64,000 nt of DNA from Bradyrhizobium sp. 170. GTDB taxonomy: Bacteria; Pseudomonadota; Alphaproteobacteria; Rhizobiales; Xanthobacteraceae. The position numbers and the translations under genes were made by a program. This document shows positions 16,995 to 25,802 of the stretch, one piece after another. The notes beneath the pieces are model-generated. The model saw only the letters and a program-made list of their open reading frames with translations, did no database searches and had not been told where the DNA came from. The stretch's first letter is position 1; each line of letters begins with the position of its first letter. The DNA lies in NCBI RefSeq assembly GCF_023101085.1, contig NZ_CP064703.1:7502001-7566000 (forward strand), written 5' to 3'.

Positions 16995-18791
16995 TCACTT
17001 CGCCTCGGCGCGCTTCGGGGGAGTGGCCGGCCACGACTTGATCAGCGCGTCGTAGTCGACGGTCTCGCCCTTCGGCTTCTCGTTCGCCAGCTTGCGGGCC
17101 GGCGCGATGGTCTTGTCCTTCTCCGCCTTGGCGAACCAGAACTCGGCCGTCTCCTTCTTGTTCAGCTTCGGCCCGCAGGCGCCCTGCACGCCGGACTTCT
17201 CGAGACGTTCGAGCACCGAGTCCTGGGCTGCTGCCAGCGCATCCATCGCCGCCTGTGGCGTCTTCGCTCCCGACGACGCATCGCCGATGTTCTGCCACCA
17301 CAATTGCGCGAGCTTCGGATAGTCAGGCACGTTGTTGCCGGTCGGGGTCCACTGCACGCGCGCGGGCGAACGGTAGAACTCGATCAGGCCGCCGAGCTTC
17401 GGCGCGCGCTCGGTGAACGACTTGTCCCAGATATCGGACTCACGAACGAAGGTGAGGCCGACATGGCTCTTCTTCAAGGACACCGTCTTGGCGTTGATGA
17501 ACTGCAGATAGAGCCAGGCCGCCTTGCGGCGATCGGGCGGGGTCGACTTCAGGAGCGTGGCGGAGCCGGCGTCCTGGTAGCCGAGCTTCATGCCCTCTTT
17601 CCAGTACGAGCCGTGCGGCGACGGCGCCATACGCCACTTCGGCGTGCCGTCCGCGTTCACGACCGGGATACCGGGCTTCACCATGTCGGCGGTGAACGCG
17701 GTGTACCAGAAGATCTGCTGCGCGATCGCACCTTGTGCCGGCACCGGTCCCGATTCGGAGAAGGTCATGCCTTGCGCCTGCGGCGGGGCGTACTTCTTCA
17801 TCCAGTCGAGGTACTTGGTGATCGAATAGACCGCGGCCGGACCGTTGGTGTCACCGCCGCGCTCGACGGATGAACCGACGGGACGGCAGCCTTCCATGCG
17901 GATGCCCCATTCGTCGACCGGCAGGCCGTTCGGGATACCCTTGTCGCCGTTACCGGCCATCGACAGCCAGGCGTCGGTGAACCGCCAGCCAAGCGAGGGA
18001 TCCTTCTTGCCGTAGTCCATGTGGCCATAGACCTTGACGCCGTTGATCTCCTTGATGTCGTTGGTGAAGAACTCGGCGATGTCTTCGTAGGCCGACCAGT
18101 TCACGGGAACGCCGAGCTCGTAGCCATACTTGGCCTTGAACTTGGACTTGTACTCGGGATTGGTGAACCAGTCGTAGCGGAACCAATAGAGGTTCGCGAA
18201 CTGCTGGTCGGGAAGCTGGTAGAGCTTGCCGTCCGGGCCCGTGGTGAATGATTTGCCGATGAAGTCATTGACGTCGAGCTGCGGGTTGGTGACGTCCTTG
18301 CCCTCGCCGGTCATGTAATCCGACAGGATCACGGTCTGGCCGTAGCGGAAGTGCGTTCCGATCAGGTCGCTATCGTTGATCCAGCCGTCATAGACGTTCT
18401 TGCCGGACTGCATCTGGGTCTGCAGCTTTTCAACGACGTCACCTTCCTGGATCAGGTCGTGCTTGACCTTGATGCCGGTGATCTCGGTGAAGGCCTTCGC
18501 CAGCGTCCGCGATTCATACTCGTGCGTCGTGATCGTTTCCGACACGACGTTGATCTCCATTCCCTTGAACGGCGCTGCGGCCTTTTCGAACCACTGCAGC
18601 TCCTTCAACTGGTCGGCCTTCGACAAGGTCGAGGGCTGGAATTCGCTGTCGATCCACCTTTGATTGACGGCGTCGTCCGCACGAGCGGGTGCGGCAATCG
18701 TAACGGTAGCCGCGATCAGCGCAGCCGCGCTGGTCATCGTCAGAAAGCTCTCCTTGGTCAAGGGACCGTTTCTTCCTCTCAAGCGTCGCAT
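16995..18791 (-). CDS. glpV: Glycerol ABC transporter, periplasmic binding protein GlpV
   Basis: This 598-residue extracytoplasmic solute-binding protein is the last gene of the glycerol operon. The start is the ATG at 18791 behind GGAGG. A signal peptide ends near residue 38 (ARA before DD). The mature protein has the family-1 binding-protein pattern, including FTEITGIKVKHDLIQEG, VYDGWINDSDLIG and LYQLPDQQFANLYWFRYDWF. Its length is typical for GlpV-like proteins and much longer than maltose-binding proteins. The identification rests on the gene order glpD-S-T-P-Q-U-V known from rhizobia. It is separated from glpU by 74 bp. Confidence 0.88.
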   Translation of the reverse strand: MRRLRGRNGPLTKESFLTMTSAAALIAATVTIAAPARADDAVNQRWIDSEFQPSTLSKADQLKELQWFEKAAAPFKGMEINVVSETITTHEYESRTLAKAFTEITGIKVKHDLIQEGDVVEKLQTQMQSGKNVYDGWINDSDLIGTHFRYGQTVILSDYMTGEGKDVTNPQLDVNDFIGKSFTTGPDGKLYQLPDQQFANLYWFRYDWFTNPEYKSKFKAKYGYELGVPVNWSAYEDIAEFFTNDIKEINGVKVYGHMDYGKKDPSLGWRFTDAWLSMAGNGDKGIPNGLPVDEWGIRMEGCRPVGSSVERGGDTNGPAAVYSITKYLDWMKKYAPPQAQGMTFSESGPVPAQGAIAQQIFWYTAFTADMVKPGIPVVNADGTPKWRMAPSPHGSYWKEGMKLGYQDAGSATLLKSTPPDRRKAAWLYLQFINAKTVSLKKSHVGLTFVRESDIWDKSFTERAPKLGGLIEFYRSPARVQWTPTGNNVPDYPKLAQLWWQNIGDASSGAKTPQAAMDALAAAQDSVLERLEKSGVQGACGPKLNKKETAEFWFAKAEKDKTIAPARKLANEKPKGETVDYDALIKSWPATPPKRAEAK

Positions 18792-18865
18792 GTTGGATCC
18801 TCCGGTTGCAGCGACAAACACAAACTCAGGCCCGGGTTGATCCCGGATCTGTCTTTTTCCGCTGT

Positions 18866-19192
18866 TCAGACGGTGCGAAAAATCGCAACGGCCGAGACGA
18901 GCGAAATCACGGTTGCGAGCCACAGGCTCGATACTTCAACGCCCTCTCCGATCGGAAGCGTCAGAAGCGGGTCGATCCCGACAAAGGCGATCCACAGCAA
19001 ATGAATGACGGCGGCGAGCACCAGCGAAATGAACAGGCGGTCGCCGCGTGTGGTCGGAATCCGCAGCACGCCGACGCGCTCGGCTTCGGGATAGGCGAGC
19101 GCAAGCCATGTCATTGTACCGAGCGTCAGCGCCAGCATCACGAAGAAGATCGCGGTCGGCAGCGTCCAGGCCATCCATGCGATGTGTTCCAT
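18866..19192 (-). CDS. glpU: Glycerol transporter small membrane protein GlpU (DUF2160)
   Basis: This 108-residue protein has three predicted membrane helices (about 8-32, 50-72 and 86-105). It begins MEHIAWMAWTLPTAIFF at the ATG at 19192, two bases after the glpQ stop codon. The DUF2160 family is found almost only in these glycerol operons. Its role is unclear; it may assist assembly of the permease. A much longer open frame covers this region on the same strand but has no conserved sequence before the true start. Confidence 0.85.
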   Translation of the reverse strand: MEHIAWMAWTLPTAIFFVMLALTLGTMTWLALAYPEAERVGVLRIPTTRGDRLFISLVLAAVIHLLWIAFVGIDPLLTLPIGEGVEVSSLWLATVISLVSAVAIFRTV

Positions 19193-19194
19193 GG

Positions 19195-20001
19195 CTACAC
19201 CCGTCCCAGCGCGAAACCGCGCGCGATGTAGTTGCGGACGAACCAGATCACCAATGCGCCGGGGATGATGGTGAGCACGCCGGCGGCAGCCAGCAATCCC
19301 CAGTCCATGCCGGCGGCCGAGACCGTGCGGGTCATGATGGCCGAGATCGGCTTGGCGTTGACCGAGGTCAATGTGCGCGCCAGCAGCAATTCGACCCAGG
19401 AGAACATGAAGCAGAAGAACGCGGCGACGCCGATGCCGCTCGCGATCAGGGGCACCAGGATCTTGACGAAGAAGCGCGGGAACGAATAGCCGTCGAGGAA
19501 CGCGGTCTCGTCGATCTCGCGCGGCACGCCGGAGACGAAGCCCTCGAGTATCCAGACCGCCAGCGGTACGTTGAAGATGCAATGCGCCAGCGCGACCGCC
19601 CATGGCGTGTCGAACAGGTTGATCGCCGAATAAAGATTGAAGAACGGCAGCGCAAACACCGCCGCCGGCGCCATCCGGTTCGACAGCAGCCAGAAGAACA
19701 AATGCTTGTCGCCGAGGAAGCGGTAGCGCGAGAAGGCGTAGGCCGCCGGCAACGCCACCGCGATCGATATCACGGTATTGATCAGAACATAGGTCAGCGA
19801 GTTGATGTAGCCGGAATACCAGCTCTCGTCGGTGAAGATGCGCTTGTAGTTCTCCAGCGTCGGCTGGTGCGGCCACAGCGTCATGGTGGTGACGATCTCG
19901 GCATTGGTCTTGAAGCTCATGTTGACGAGCCAGTAGATCGGCAACAGCAGAAAGATCAGGAACGACACCATGATGATGCGGCGGCCGGGAATCGAATTCA
20001 T
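19195..20001 (-). CDS. glpQ: Glycerol ABC transporter permease GlpQ
   Basis: This 268-residue inner-membrane permease of the MalG type has six predicted helices. The coupling (EAA) loop reads EIDETAFLDGYSFPRFFVKI with the conserved Gly. The start is an ATG at 20001 that shares one base with the glpP stop (TGATG), which signals translational coupling. It pairs with GlpP to form the membrane channel. This GlpQ is a permease and not the enterobacterial glycerophosphodiesterase of the same name. Confidence 0.9.
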   Translation of the reverse strand: MNSIPGRRIIMVSFLIFLLLPIYWLVNMSFKTNAEIVTTMTLWPHQPTLENYKRIFTDESWYSGYINSLTYVLINTVISIAVALPAAYAFSRYRFLGDKHLFFWLLSNRMAPAAVFALPFFNLYSAINLFDTPWAVALAHCIFNVPLAVWILEGFVSGVPREIDETAFLDGYSFPRFFVKILVPLIASGIGVAAFFCFMFSWVELLLARTLTSVNAKPISAIMTRTVSAAGMDWGLLAAAGVLTIIPGALVIWFVRNYIARGFALGRV

Positions 20002-20903
20002 CACACGCTCCCCTGCTTGGCGGGGCGCTCGGTCCCGGCGTTGGTCATCACGGTGTAGAAGATCCAGCACACGATCAGGATGATCAGATTGTAGACCAGC
20101 GAAAGTGCTGCGGCCTTGCCGAGGTCGAACTGCCCGAGCGCGATCTTGACCAGCTCGATCGAGACGAAGGTAGTCGAATTGCCGGGGCCGCCGCCGGTCA
20201 CCACGAACGGCTCGGTGTAGATCATGAAACTGTCCATGAAGCGCAGCAGCACCGCAATCAGCAGCACGCGGTTCATTTTCGGCAGTTGTATCGCCTTGAA
20301 CACCGCCCAGCGCGAGGCGCCGTCGATCTGCGCCGCCTGGTAATAGGCGTCGGGGATTGACTTCAAGCCGGCGTAGCAGAGCAGCGCGACGAGGCTGGTC
20401 CAGTGCCAGACGTCCATCACGATGACGGTGGCCCAGGCGTCGAACTCGTTGGAGACGTAATTGTAGTCGATGCCGAGGCTGTTGAGCGTATAGCCGAGCA
20501 GGCCGATGTCGGGCCGGCCGAAAATTTGCCAGATCGTTCCGACCACGTTCCACGGGATCAGCAGCGGCAACGCCAGGATCACGAGGCATACGGCAACCGT
20601 CCAGCCCTCACGCGGCATCGACAGCGCCACCACGATGCCGAGCGGCACCTCGATCGCCAGGATGATGGCGGAGAACAGCAGGTTGCGGCCGAGCGAGGCC
20701 AAAAAGCGCCCGCCGAGATCGGTCGAGGGATCGAGCAATTCCTTGAACCAGCCGACGCCGTTCCAGAAGAACTGGTTGTTGCCGAAGGTGTCCTGCATCG
20801 AATAGTTCACGACCGTCATCAGCGGCAGGACCGCGGAGAACGCGACCACCAGGAATACCGGCAGCACCAGGAACCAGGCCTTCTGGTTGATGGTCTTGTC
20901 CAT
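20001..20903 (-). CDS. glpP: Glycerol ABC transporter permease GlpP
   Basis: This 300-residue inner-membrane permease is of the MalF/sugar-permease type with six predicted helices. The coupling loop reads YYQAAQIDGASRWAVFKAIQ, matching the EAA motif. It overlaps glpT and glpQ by one base each (TGATG junctions), so its level is tied to its partners. The protein crosses the membrane with GlpQ and is driven by the GlpS/GlpT ATPase pair. Confidence 0.9.
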   Translation of the reverse strand: MDKTINQKAWFLVLPVFLVVAFSAVLPLMTVVNYSMQDTFGNNQFFWNGVGWFKELLDPSTDLGGRFLASLGRNLLFSAIILAIEVPLGIVVALSMPREGWTVAVCLVILALPLLIPWNVVGTIWQIFGRPDIGLLGYTLNSLGIDYNYVSNEFDAWATVIVMDVWHWTSLVALLCYAGLKSIPDAYYQAAQIDGASRWAVFKAIQLPKMNRVLLIAVLLRFMDSFMIYTEPFVVTGGGPGNSTTFVSIELVKIALGQFDLGKAAALSLVYNLIILIVCWIFYTVMTNAGTERPAKQGSV

Positions 20904-21988
20904 CAGGCTACCCCCTCGACCAGACGGCTGTCGGCATAGACGTGAACATGGGCGGGATCGAACACGAGCCCGACCATGTTGTCGGCAACGGAAAATCCCG
21001 GAGGCACCCGGGCGGAAAACTTTGCGTCGCCGACGCGAACGCGGGCGAAGCGGACGCGGCCGAGATCGTCGATGCGCTCGATCGTGGCCGACAACAGCCC
21101 GGACGCGGGCGCCGCGACATGGAGGAATTCCGGCCGTACGCCGATCTCGATTTTCGCACCCGCCGGAAGCACACCGTAATTGCGGTGCAGGCCGATGGTA
21201 TGGCCGTCGACACGCGCCTCGCGTCCGCTCACCGCGGCCGGCACGATGTTCATGCCGGGCGACCCGATAAAATAGCCGACAAAAGTATGCGCGGGCTTGT
21301 CGAACAGTTCTGCCGGCGTCCCGCTCTGCACCACGCGGCCGTCATGCATGACGACGACGGTGTCGGCAAAAGTCAGCGCCTCGGTCTGGTCATGGGTGAC
21401 GTAGATCATCGTGAGATCGAGCTCGCGATGCAGCGCCTTGAGTTTTGAGCGCAACTGCCATTTCAACTCGGGATCGATCACCGTCAGCGGCTCGTCGAAC
21501 AATACTGCCGCGACGTCGGAGCGAACCAGGCCGCGGCCCAGCGAAATCTTCTGCTTGGCGTCCGCCGTCAGGCGCGTCGCCTTGCGGCCGAGCCAGGGCG
21601 TGAGATCAAGCAGGTCGGCGATCTCCTTCACCCGCGCGTCGACCTCGGCCTTCGGCACGCCGCGGTTCTTCAGGGGGAATGCAAGGTTCTGCCCGACCGT
21701 CATGGTGTCGTAGATCACCGGAAACTGGAACACCTGCGCGATATTGCGCTTCTGGGTTGACAGCGGTGTGATGTCGGCGCCGTCGAACAGGATTTTTCCG
21801 CGCGAGGGCGCGACAATACCGGAGATCAGGTTGAGCAGCGTGGTCTTGCCGCAGCCGGAAGGCCCCAGCAGTGCATAGGCGCCACCCTGCCGCCAGGTCA
21901 TCGTCACCGGCTTCAGCGCAAATGATTCCTCCGGAGCGTCATTGCCGCCGTAGGAGTGCGCGAGATCGACGAGGTCAATGCGGGCCAT
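20903..21988 (-). CDS. glpT: Glycerol ABC transporter ATPase GlpT
   Basis: This 361-residue ATPase has a C-terminal TOBE-like regulatory domain (about 240-355). It has a canonical Walker A (GPSGCGKT, 42-49), Walker B with Asp165-Glu166, and the switch His199 in VTHDQTEA. The signature motif is degenerate: LTADA (140-144) in place of LSGGQ. Its partner GlpS has the opposite defects, so the pair probably builds one good and one poor ATP site. The stop overlaps glpP by one base. This is not the enterobacterial glycerol-3-phosphate antiporter GlpT. Confidence 0.9.
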   Translation of the reverse strand: MARIDLVDLAHSYGGNDAPEESFALKPVTMTWRQGGAYALLGPSGCGKTTLLNLISGIVAPSRGKILFDGADITPLSTQKRNIAQVFQFPVIYDTMTVGQNLAFPLKNRGVPKAEVDARVKEIADLLDLTPWLGRKATRLTADAKQKISLGRGLVRSDVAAVLFDEPLTVIDPELKWQLRSKLKALHRELDLTMIYVTHDQTEALTFADTVVVMHDGRVVQSGTPAELFDKPAHTFVGYFIGSPGMNIVPAAVSGREARVDGHTIGLHRNYGVLPAGAKIEIGVRPEFLHVAAPASGLLSATIERIDDLGRVRFARVRVGDAKFSARVPPGFSVADNMVGLVFDPAHVHVYADSRLVEGVA

Positions 21989-22000
21989 GTCGCATCTCCC

Positions 22001-23140
22001 TCAATTGCTTTTATTTTTTGACGCGTTTTCTTCACGCGAACCGCTACGCACTTCGCTTGAAAACGCTATGTTCGGCGCGGCGACCAGGCGGTCGGCGGCG
22101 TCGAACACGAACACATTGTCGGGATCGAGCACGGCATCGAGCAAATGGCCGGGCTCATATTCATGCACGCCCGGCAGCACTGCAACCCAGTTGGAGGCAC
22201 CGCGGTTGAGATGCACAAAACTTTCAGAACCGGTGATCTCGGTCACGGTGACGGTGGCGTGAAACGCGTGGCGGCCAGCGACGCCATTCGCCACCTCGAG
22301 CTGATGGGCGCGGAAGCCGACGCGATAGAGGCCGTCGGCGAGCGATGCATAGAGGCCGGTGGCCGGCGCCTGGATGCCGCCGGCATATGCGACCTGCCCG
22401 TTCTTCTTCTCGATACCGACGATGTTGAGCGGCGGATCGGAGAACACCTGCGCCACCCGCAGCGTATCGGGCTGGCGATAGACTTTTGACGTGTCGCCGG
22501 CCTGCAGAACCTTGCCTTCCCACATGCAAACGGTATTGCCCCCGAGCAGAAGCGCCTCGGAAGGCTCGGTCGTCGCATAGACGAAGATCGCGCCCGATGC
22601 TTCGAAGATGCGCGGCAGTTCGGCGCGCAACTCCTCGCGCAGCTTGTAATCGAGGTTGGCAAGCGGCTCATCCAGGAGCACCAGGTCGGCGCCCTTGACG
22701 AGCGCACGCGCGATCGCGGTGCGCTGCTGCTGGCCACCGGAAAGCTGCAGCGGCGTGCGCTTCAGATAGGGCTCGAGCCGCAGGAGTTTCGCGGCTTCCT
22801 GGACGCGCCGGTCGATTTCCTCGCGCGGCCTGCCCTGCACCCGCAGGGGCGAGGCGATATTCTCGTAGACGGTCAGCGAGGGGTAATTGATGAATTGCTG
22901 ATAGACCATCGCGACCGAGCGCTGCCGCACGTCGAAGCCTGTGACGTCCTTGCCCTCGACCAGCACGCGGCCGGTCGTCGGCCGGTCGAGACCTGCGAGC
23001 AGCCGCATGATCGAGGTCTTGCCCGACAGCGTCGGTCCGAGCAGCACGCTCAGCGTGCCGCGCTCGAGCGTCAGCGAGACATCGCGAATGGTCGCCATGC
23101 CGTCCACGGTTCGCGTGACGTGTTCGAGCGTGACGCTCAT
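22001..23140 (-). CDS. glpS: Glycerol ABC transporter ATPase GlpS
   Basis: This 379-residue ATPase is the partner of GlpT. Walker A is GPTLSGKT (35-42), the signature LSGGQQQR is intact (133-140), and Walker B has Asp157-Glu158. The switch region reads YATTEPSEA, so the catalytic histidine is replaced by Thr191. A TOBE-like C-terminal domain follows. Its ATG overlaps the glpD stop (ATGA), and glpT starts 12 bp after its end. The C-terminal tail is charged and Asn/Lys-rich (EENASKNKSN). Confidence 0.9.
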   Translation of the reverse strand: MSVTLEHVTRTVDGMATIRDVSLTLERGTLSVLLGPTLSGKTSIMRLLAGLDRPTTGRVLVEGKDVTGFDVRQRSVAMVYQQFINYPSLTVYENIASPLRVQGRPREEIDRRVQEAAKLLRLEPYLKRTPLQLSGGQQQRTAIARALVKGADLVLLDEPLANLDYKLREELRAELPRIFEASGAIFVYATTEPSEALLLGGNTVCMWEGKVLQAGDTSKVYRQPDTLRVAQVFSDPPLNIVGIEKKNGQVAYAGGIQAPATGLYASLADGLYRVGFRAHQLEVANGVAGRHAFHATVTVTEITGSESFVHLNRGASNWVAVLPGVHEYEPGHLLDAVLDPDNVFVFDAADRLVAAPNIAFSSEVRSGSREENASKNKSN

Positions 23141-24681
23141 GACCGCCCTCCCGCTTCACGCAAGGGACGCTCGCCAGGGGCGCGATGGGCTTTGATCCAC
23201 TCGTCGAGCGCGGCGATTTCATCTGGCGACAGCCGCAATCCGAGCTTGGACCTTCGCCATACCACGTCATCGGCGGTGCAGGCCCATTCGTTCGACATCA
23301 GGTACCTGACTTCGCTCTCCGTCAAGGTGGCGCCGAACGACTGGCCGAGGTCGGCAAAAGATTTCGCGTTGCCGAGCAATTTTGTCGCACGCGTGCCATA
23401 GGCATGCGCGAGCCGGTTGGCATGCGCGGGGGTGAGGAACGGATATTCCCGCGTCAGTTCCGCCGTCAGCGCGGCGACCGCCGAAACATCCATGTCGCCG
23501 CCGGGCAGCGGCGCCTTGCCGGTCCAACCTTCCTTCTCTTTCGCGCTGCGCAGATAAGGCGCGAGCCGCTCCAGCGCTTCTTCCGCCAGGCGCCGATAGG
23601 TCGTGATCTTGCCGCCATAGATCGACAGCAACGGCGCGCCACCGGGCGTATCGAGTTCGAACACATAATCGCGGGTCGCAGCTTTCGCTTCGCTGGCGCC
23701 GTCGTCATAGAGCGGCCGCACGCCGGAATAGGTCCAGACGACATCGGCGGGCAGCACCGGCTTCTTCAGGTACTCGCTGGCGGAGGCGCAGAGATATTGA
23801 ATCTCCTCAGGGCTGGCTTTCACCTTGGCCGGATCGCCGTCGTAATCGCGATCCGTGGTGCCGATCAGCGTAAAATCGTCCTGATAGGGAATGACGAAGA
23901 TGATGCGGCCGTCGGCGTTCTGGAACATGTAGGCGCGGTCATGGTCATAGAGCTTGCACACCACGATGTGGGAGCCCTGCACCAGCCGCACCTTGGCCCG
24001 CGCGTTGACGCCGGAGCCCGTGGACAGCACCTGCTCGACCCAGGGGCCGCCGGCGTTGACCAACGCGCGGGCCTGGATGGTCGTGCGCTCTCCGCTGATC
24101 GTGTTCTCGACGGTGACCTGCCAGATTCCGTCGACCTGACGGATCTCAACCGCGCGCGAGCGGGTGTGAACTTCGGCGCCGCGATCGGCCGCGTCACGCG
24201 CGGTGAGCACGACGAGGCGCGCGTCGTCGACGAAGCAGTCGGAATATTCAAAGCCCTTGGTGTAGCGGTTGGCCATCAAGGGTTTGCCCACCTCGTCATG
24301 GACCAGATCGACCGAGCGCGTCGGCGGCAGCAGATGGCGGCCGCCGATATGGTCGTACAGGAACAACCCTAGCCTGAGCAGCCAAGCCGGGCGCAAGCCG
24401 GAGTGGTGCGGCAAAACGAAACGCAGCGGGCGAATGATATGGGGTGCGATCTGCCAGAGGATTTCGCGCTCGATCAGCGCCTCGCGGACCAGCCGGAACT
24501 CGTAATATTCGAGATAGCGCAGCCCGCCATGCACCAGCTTGGTCGACCAGGACGACGTCCCGCTCGCCAAATCATTCATTTCACACAGGAAAACGGAATT
24601 GCCCCGGCCCACCGCGTCGCGCGCGATACCGCAGCCGTTAATGCCGCCTCCGATGATGGCGAGGTCGAATACCCTGTCCAA
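23137..24681 (-). CDS. glpD: Glycerol-3-phosphate dehydrogenase GlpD (aerobic)
   Basis: This 514-residue membrane-associated flavoenzyme oxidises glycerol 3-phosphate to dihydroxyacetone phosphate and passes electrons to quinone. The FAD motif GGGINGCG is at 11-18, and the family segments SSWSTKLVHGGLRYLEYYEF, YDDGASEA and ISIYGGKITTYR-like are present. The start is a TTG at 24681 with GGGGAAG upstream; no ATG fits. It is the first gene of the glycerol operon and overlaps glpS by four bases. A glycerol kinase gene is not in this window. Confidence 0.93.
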   Translation of the reverse strand: MDRVFDLAIIGGGINGCGIARDAVGRGNSVFLCEMNDLASGTSSWSTKLVHGGLRYLEYYEFRLVREALIEREILWQIAPHIIRPLRFVLPHHSGLRPAWLLRLGLFLYDHIGGRHLLPPTRSVDLVHDEVGKPLMANRYTKGFEYSDCFVDDARLVVLTARDAADRGAEVHTRSRAVEIRQVDGIWQVTVENTISGERTTIQARALVNAGGPWVEQVLSTGSGVNARAKVRLVQGSHIVVCKLYDHDRAYMFQNADGRIIFVIPYQDDFTLIGTTDRDYDGDPAKVKASPEEIQYLCASASEYLKKPVLPADVVWTYSGVRPLYDDGASEAKAATRDYVFELDTPGGAPLLSIYGGKITTYRRLAEEALERLAPYLRSAKEKEGWTGKAPLPGGDMDVSAVAALTAELTREYPFLTPAHANRLAHAYGTRATKLLGNAKSFADLGQSFGATLTESEVRYLMSNEWACTADDVVWRRSKLGLRLSPDEIAALDEWIKAHRAPGERPLREAGGRS

Positions 24682-24749
24682 CGAAACGCTTCCCCGGCGA
24701 TCGCCTCTTCACTTCGGCGATTTTACTTTCGAATGGGAGTTAATCACAA

Positions 24750-24790
24750 AGAAAAACGAAAGCAAGATGAAAGAAGGCAGGACGAAAGAG
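24750..24790 (-). promoter_or_regulatory. Candidate GlpR operator / promoter region of glp operon
   Basis: On the minus strand CTTTCGT, CTTTCAT and CTTTCGT occur at 24782-24788, 24767-24773 and 24756-24762, within an AT-rich stretch 75-110 bp before glpD. Repeated TTTCGTT-like half-sites are typical of GlpR/DeoR operators. The assignment is by motif likeness only. Confidence 0.4.
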
Positions 24791-24827
24791 GGGCTGGCAA
24801 GTGAGGGCCGCTGATTGATCGACGCGG

Positions 24828-25745
24828 TCATGTCCGCCGTTGTGGGAGCGGACCTCCGCTCACGACGTAAACGCCTGCGGAAATCCCGATGATCGCAATC
24901 CAGTCCGTCGCCGTCGGCCACTCGCCGAGAATCGGGATTGCCATGACAGCCGTCATCGCCGGGGACAGAGCGGCAAACGCGGCCCCGCTCGAGGCGCCGA
25001 GGATGCTGACTGCGCGCCCGTAGAAGACGAGCGACGCGATTGCGGTCAGAAGCCCCTGCACGAACGCTTGAAGCGCAAGATCGCTCCATGAGGCTCTTGC
25101 GAAACTCGCACCCTCCACGAACAAATAAGCGGGCATGTAGAGAAACAAGGCGCCGACGGCGGCGATCCCCGCCGCGTGCAGCCCATCGAGCCGCGCGCGA
25201 CGCATCGCGACGGTGTAGCAGGCCCACGCCACGGCGGCCGCGAGAAACAGCGCGTGCCCGATCGACTGCCCGGACCCGATCGCGCTGCCGGTACCCCAGG
25301 CGATGCCGAAGACGCCAAGCAGGATCAGCACGAAGCCGATCTTTTTCGCAGCCGTGAACGGCTCTTGCAGGATCGCCGCGGCAAGCAGCGCGACCGCCAG
25401 CGGCATGACCCCGGGAAACAGCGCGCCGGCATGCGCCGCTGGCGCGAACAGCAGGCCTGCGTTCGCGAACAGGACGGGGGCGCCGCCACCGAGCACGATC
25501 GCCGCCAGCCCAATCCAGCCGAGACGCGCGAGAGCAAGGCCCTTGCTCGCGACGTACGGCAGCAGGAGCAAACCGGCCACGCCGAAACGAAGCGCAGCGA
25601 TGTCCCATGGCGTGAGGCTGGTCTTGAGGCCCAGGCGAGCCACCACGATCCACCCGGACCAGATGCTGACGGCGGCGAGGCCATAGAGTGCGCCGCGGAT
25701 GTATTCCGCAGCAGCGCGCCCTGGGACGGCAAAATCCGCCATCAT
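24828..25745 (-). CDS. EamA-family (DMT) transporter
   Basis: This 305-residue inner-membrane protein has ten predicted helices in two EamA repeats, the second starting near residue 165. The family exports amino acids, nucleosides or other metabolites. Conserved features include SIWSGWIVVARLGL near the start and LSPAMTAVMAIPILGEWPT in the last part, a standard EamA signature. It is divergent from the CGNR regulator across 54 bp and both may be controlled from the palindrome at 25771. It sits between glpR and glpD but has no evident link to glycerol use. Confidence 0.87.
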   Translation of the reverse strand: MMADFAVPGRAAAEYIRGALYGLAAVSIWSGWIVVARLGLKTSLTPWDIAALRFGVAGLLLLPYVASKGLALARLGWIGLAAIVLGGGAPVLFANAGLLFAPAAHAGALFPGVMPLAVALLAAAILQEPFTAAKKIGFVLILLGVFGIAWGTGSAIGSGQSIGHALFLAAAVAWACYTVAMRRARLDGLHAAGIAAVGALFLYMPAYLFVEGASFARASWSDLALQAFVQGLLTAIASLVFYGRAVSILGASSGAAFAALSPAMTAVMAIPILGEWPTATDWIAIIGISAGVYVVSGGPLPQRRT

Positions 25746-25770
25746 CGGCTCCCGCCAGGAATGGACGACT

Positions 25771-25802
25771 CATAACCCTTTTGATATATTTTACAGGTTA
25801 TG
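25771..25802. promoter_or_regulatory. Inverted repeat between divergent EamA and CGNR genes
   Basis: CATAACC (25771-25777) and GGTTATG (25796-25802) flank 18 bp of very AT-rich DNA (TTGATATATTTTA). The right arm covers the first possible ATG of the CGNR gene. A bound repressor would cover both promoters, so this is a strong candidate for the CGNR operator. Confidence 0.5.

Noticed and set aside
16890..20058. Long plus-strand frames across glpV, glpU and glpQ
   Set aside because: Antisense of real genes with conserved domains; sequences are Arg/His/Gly-rich and match no family.
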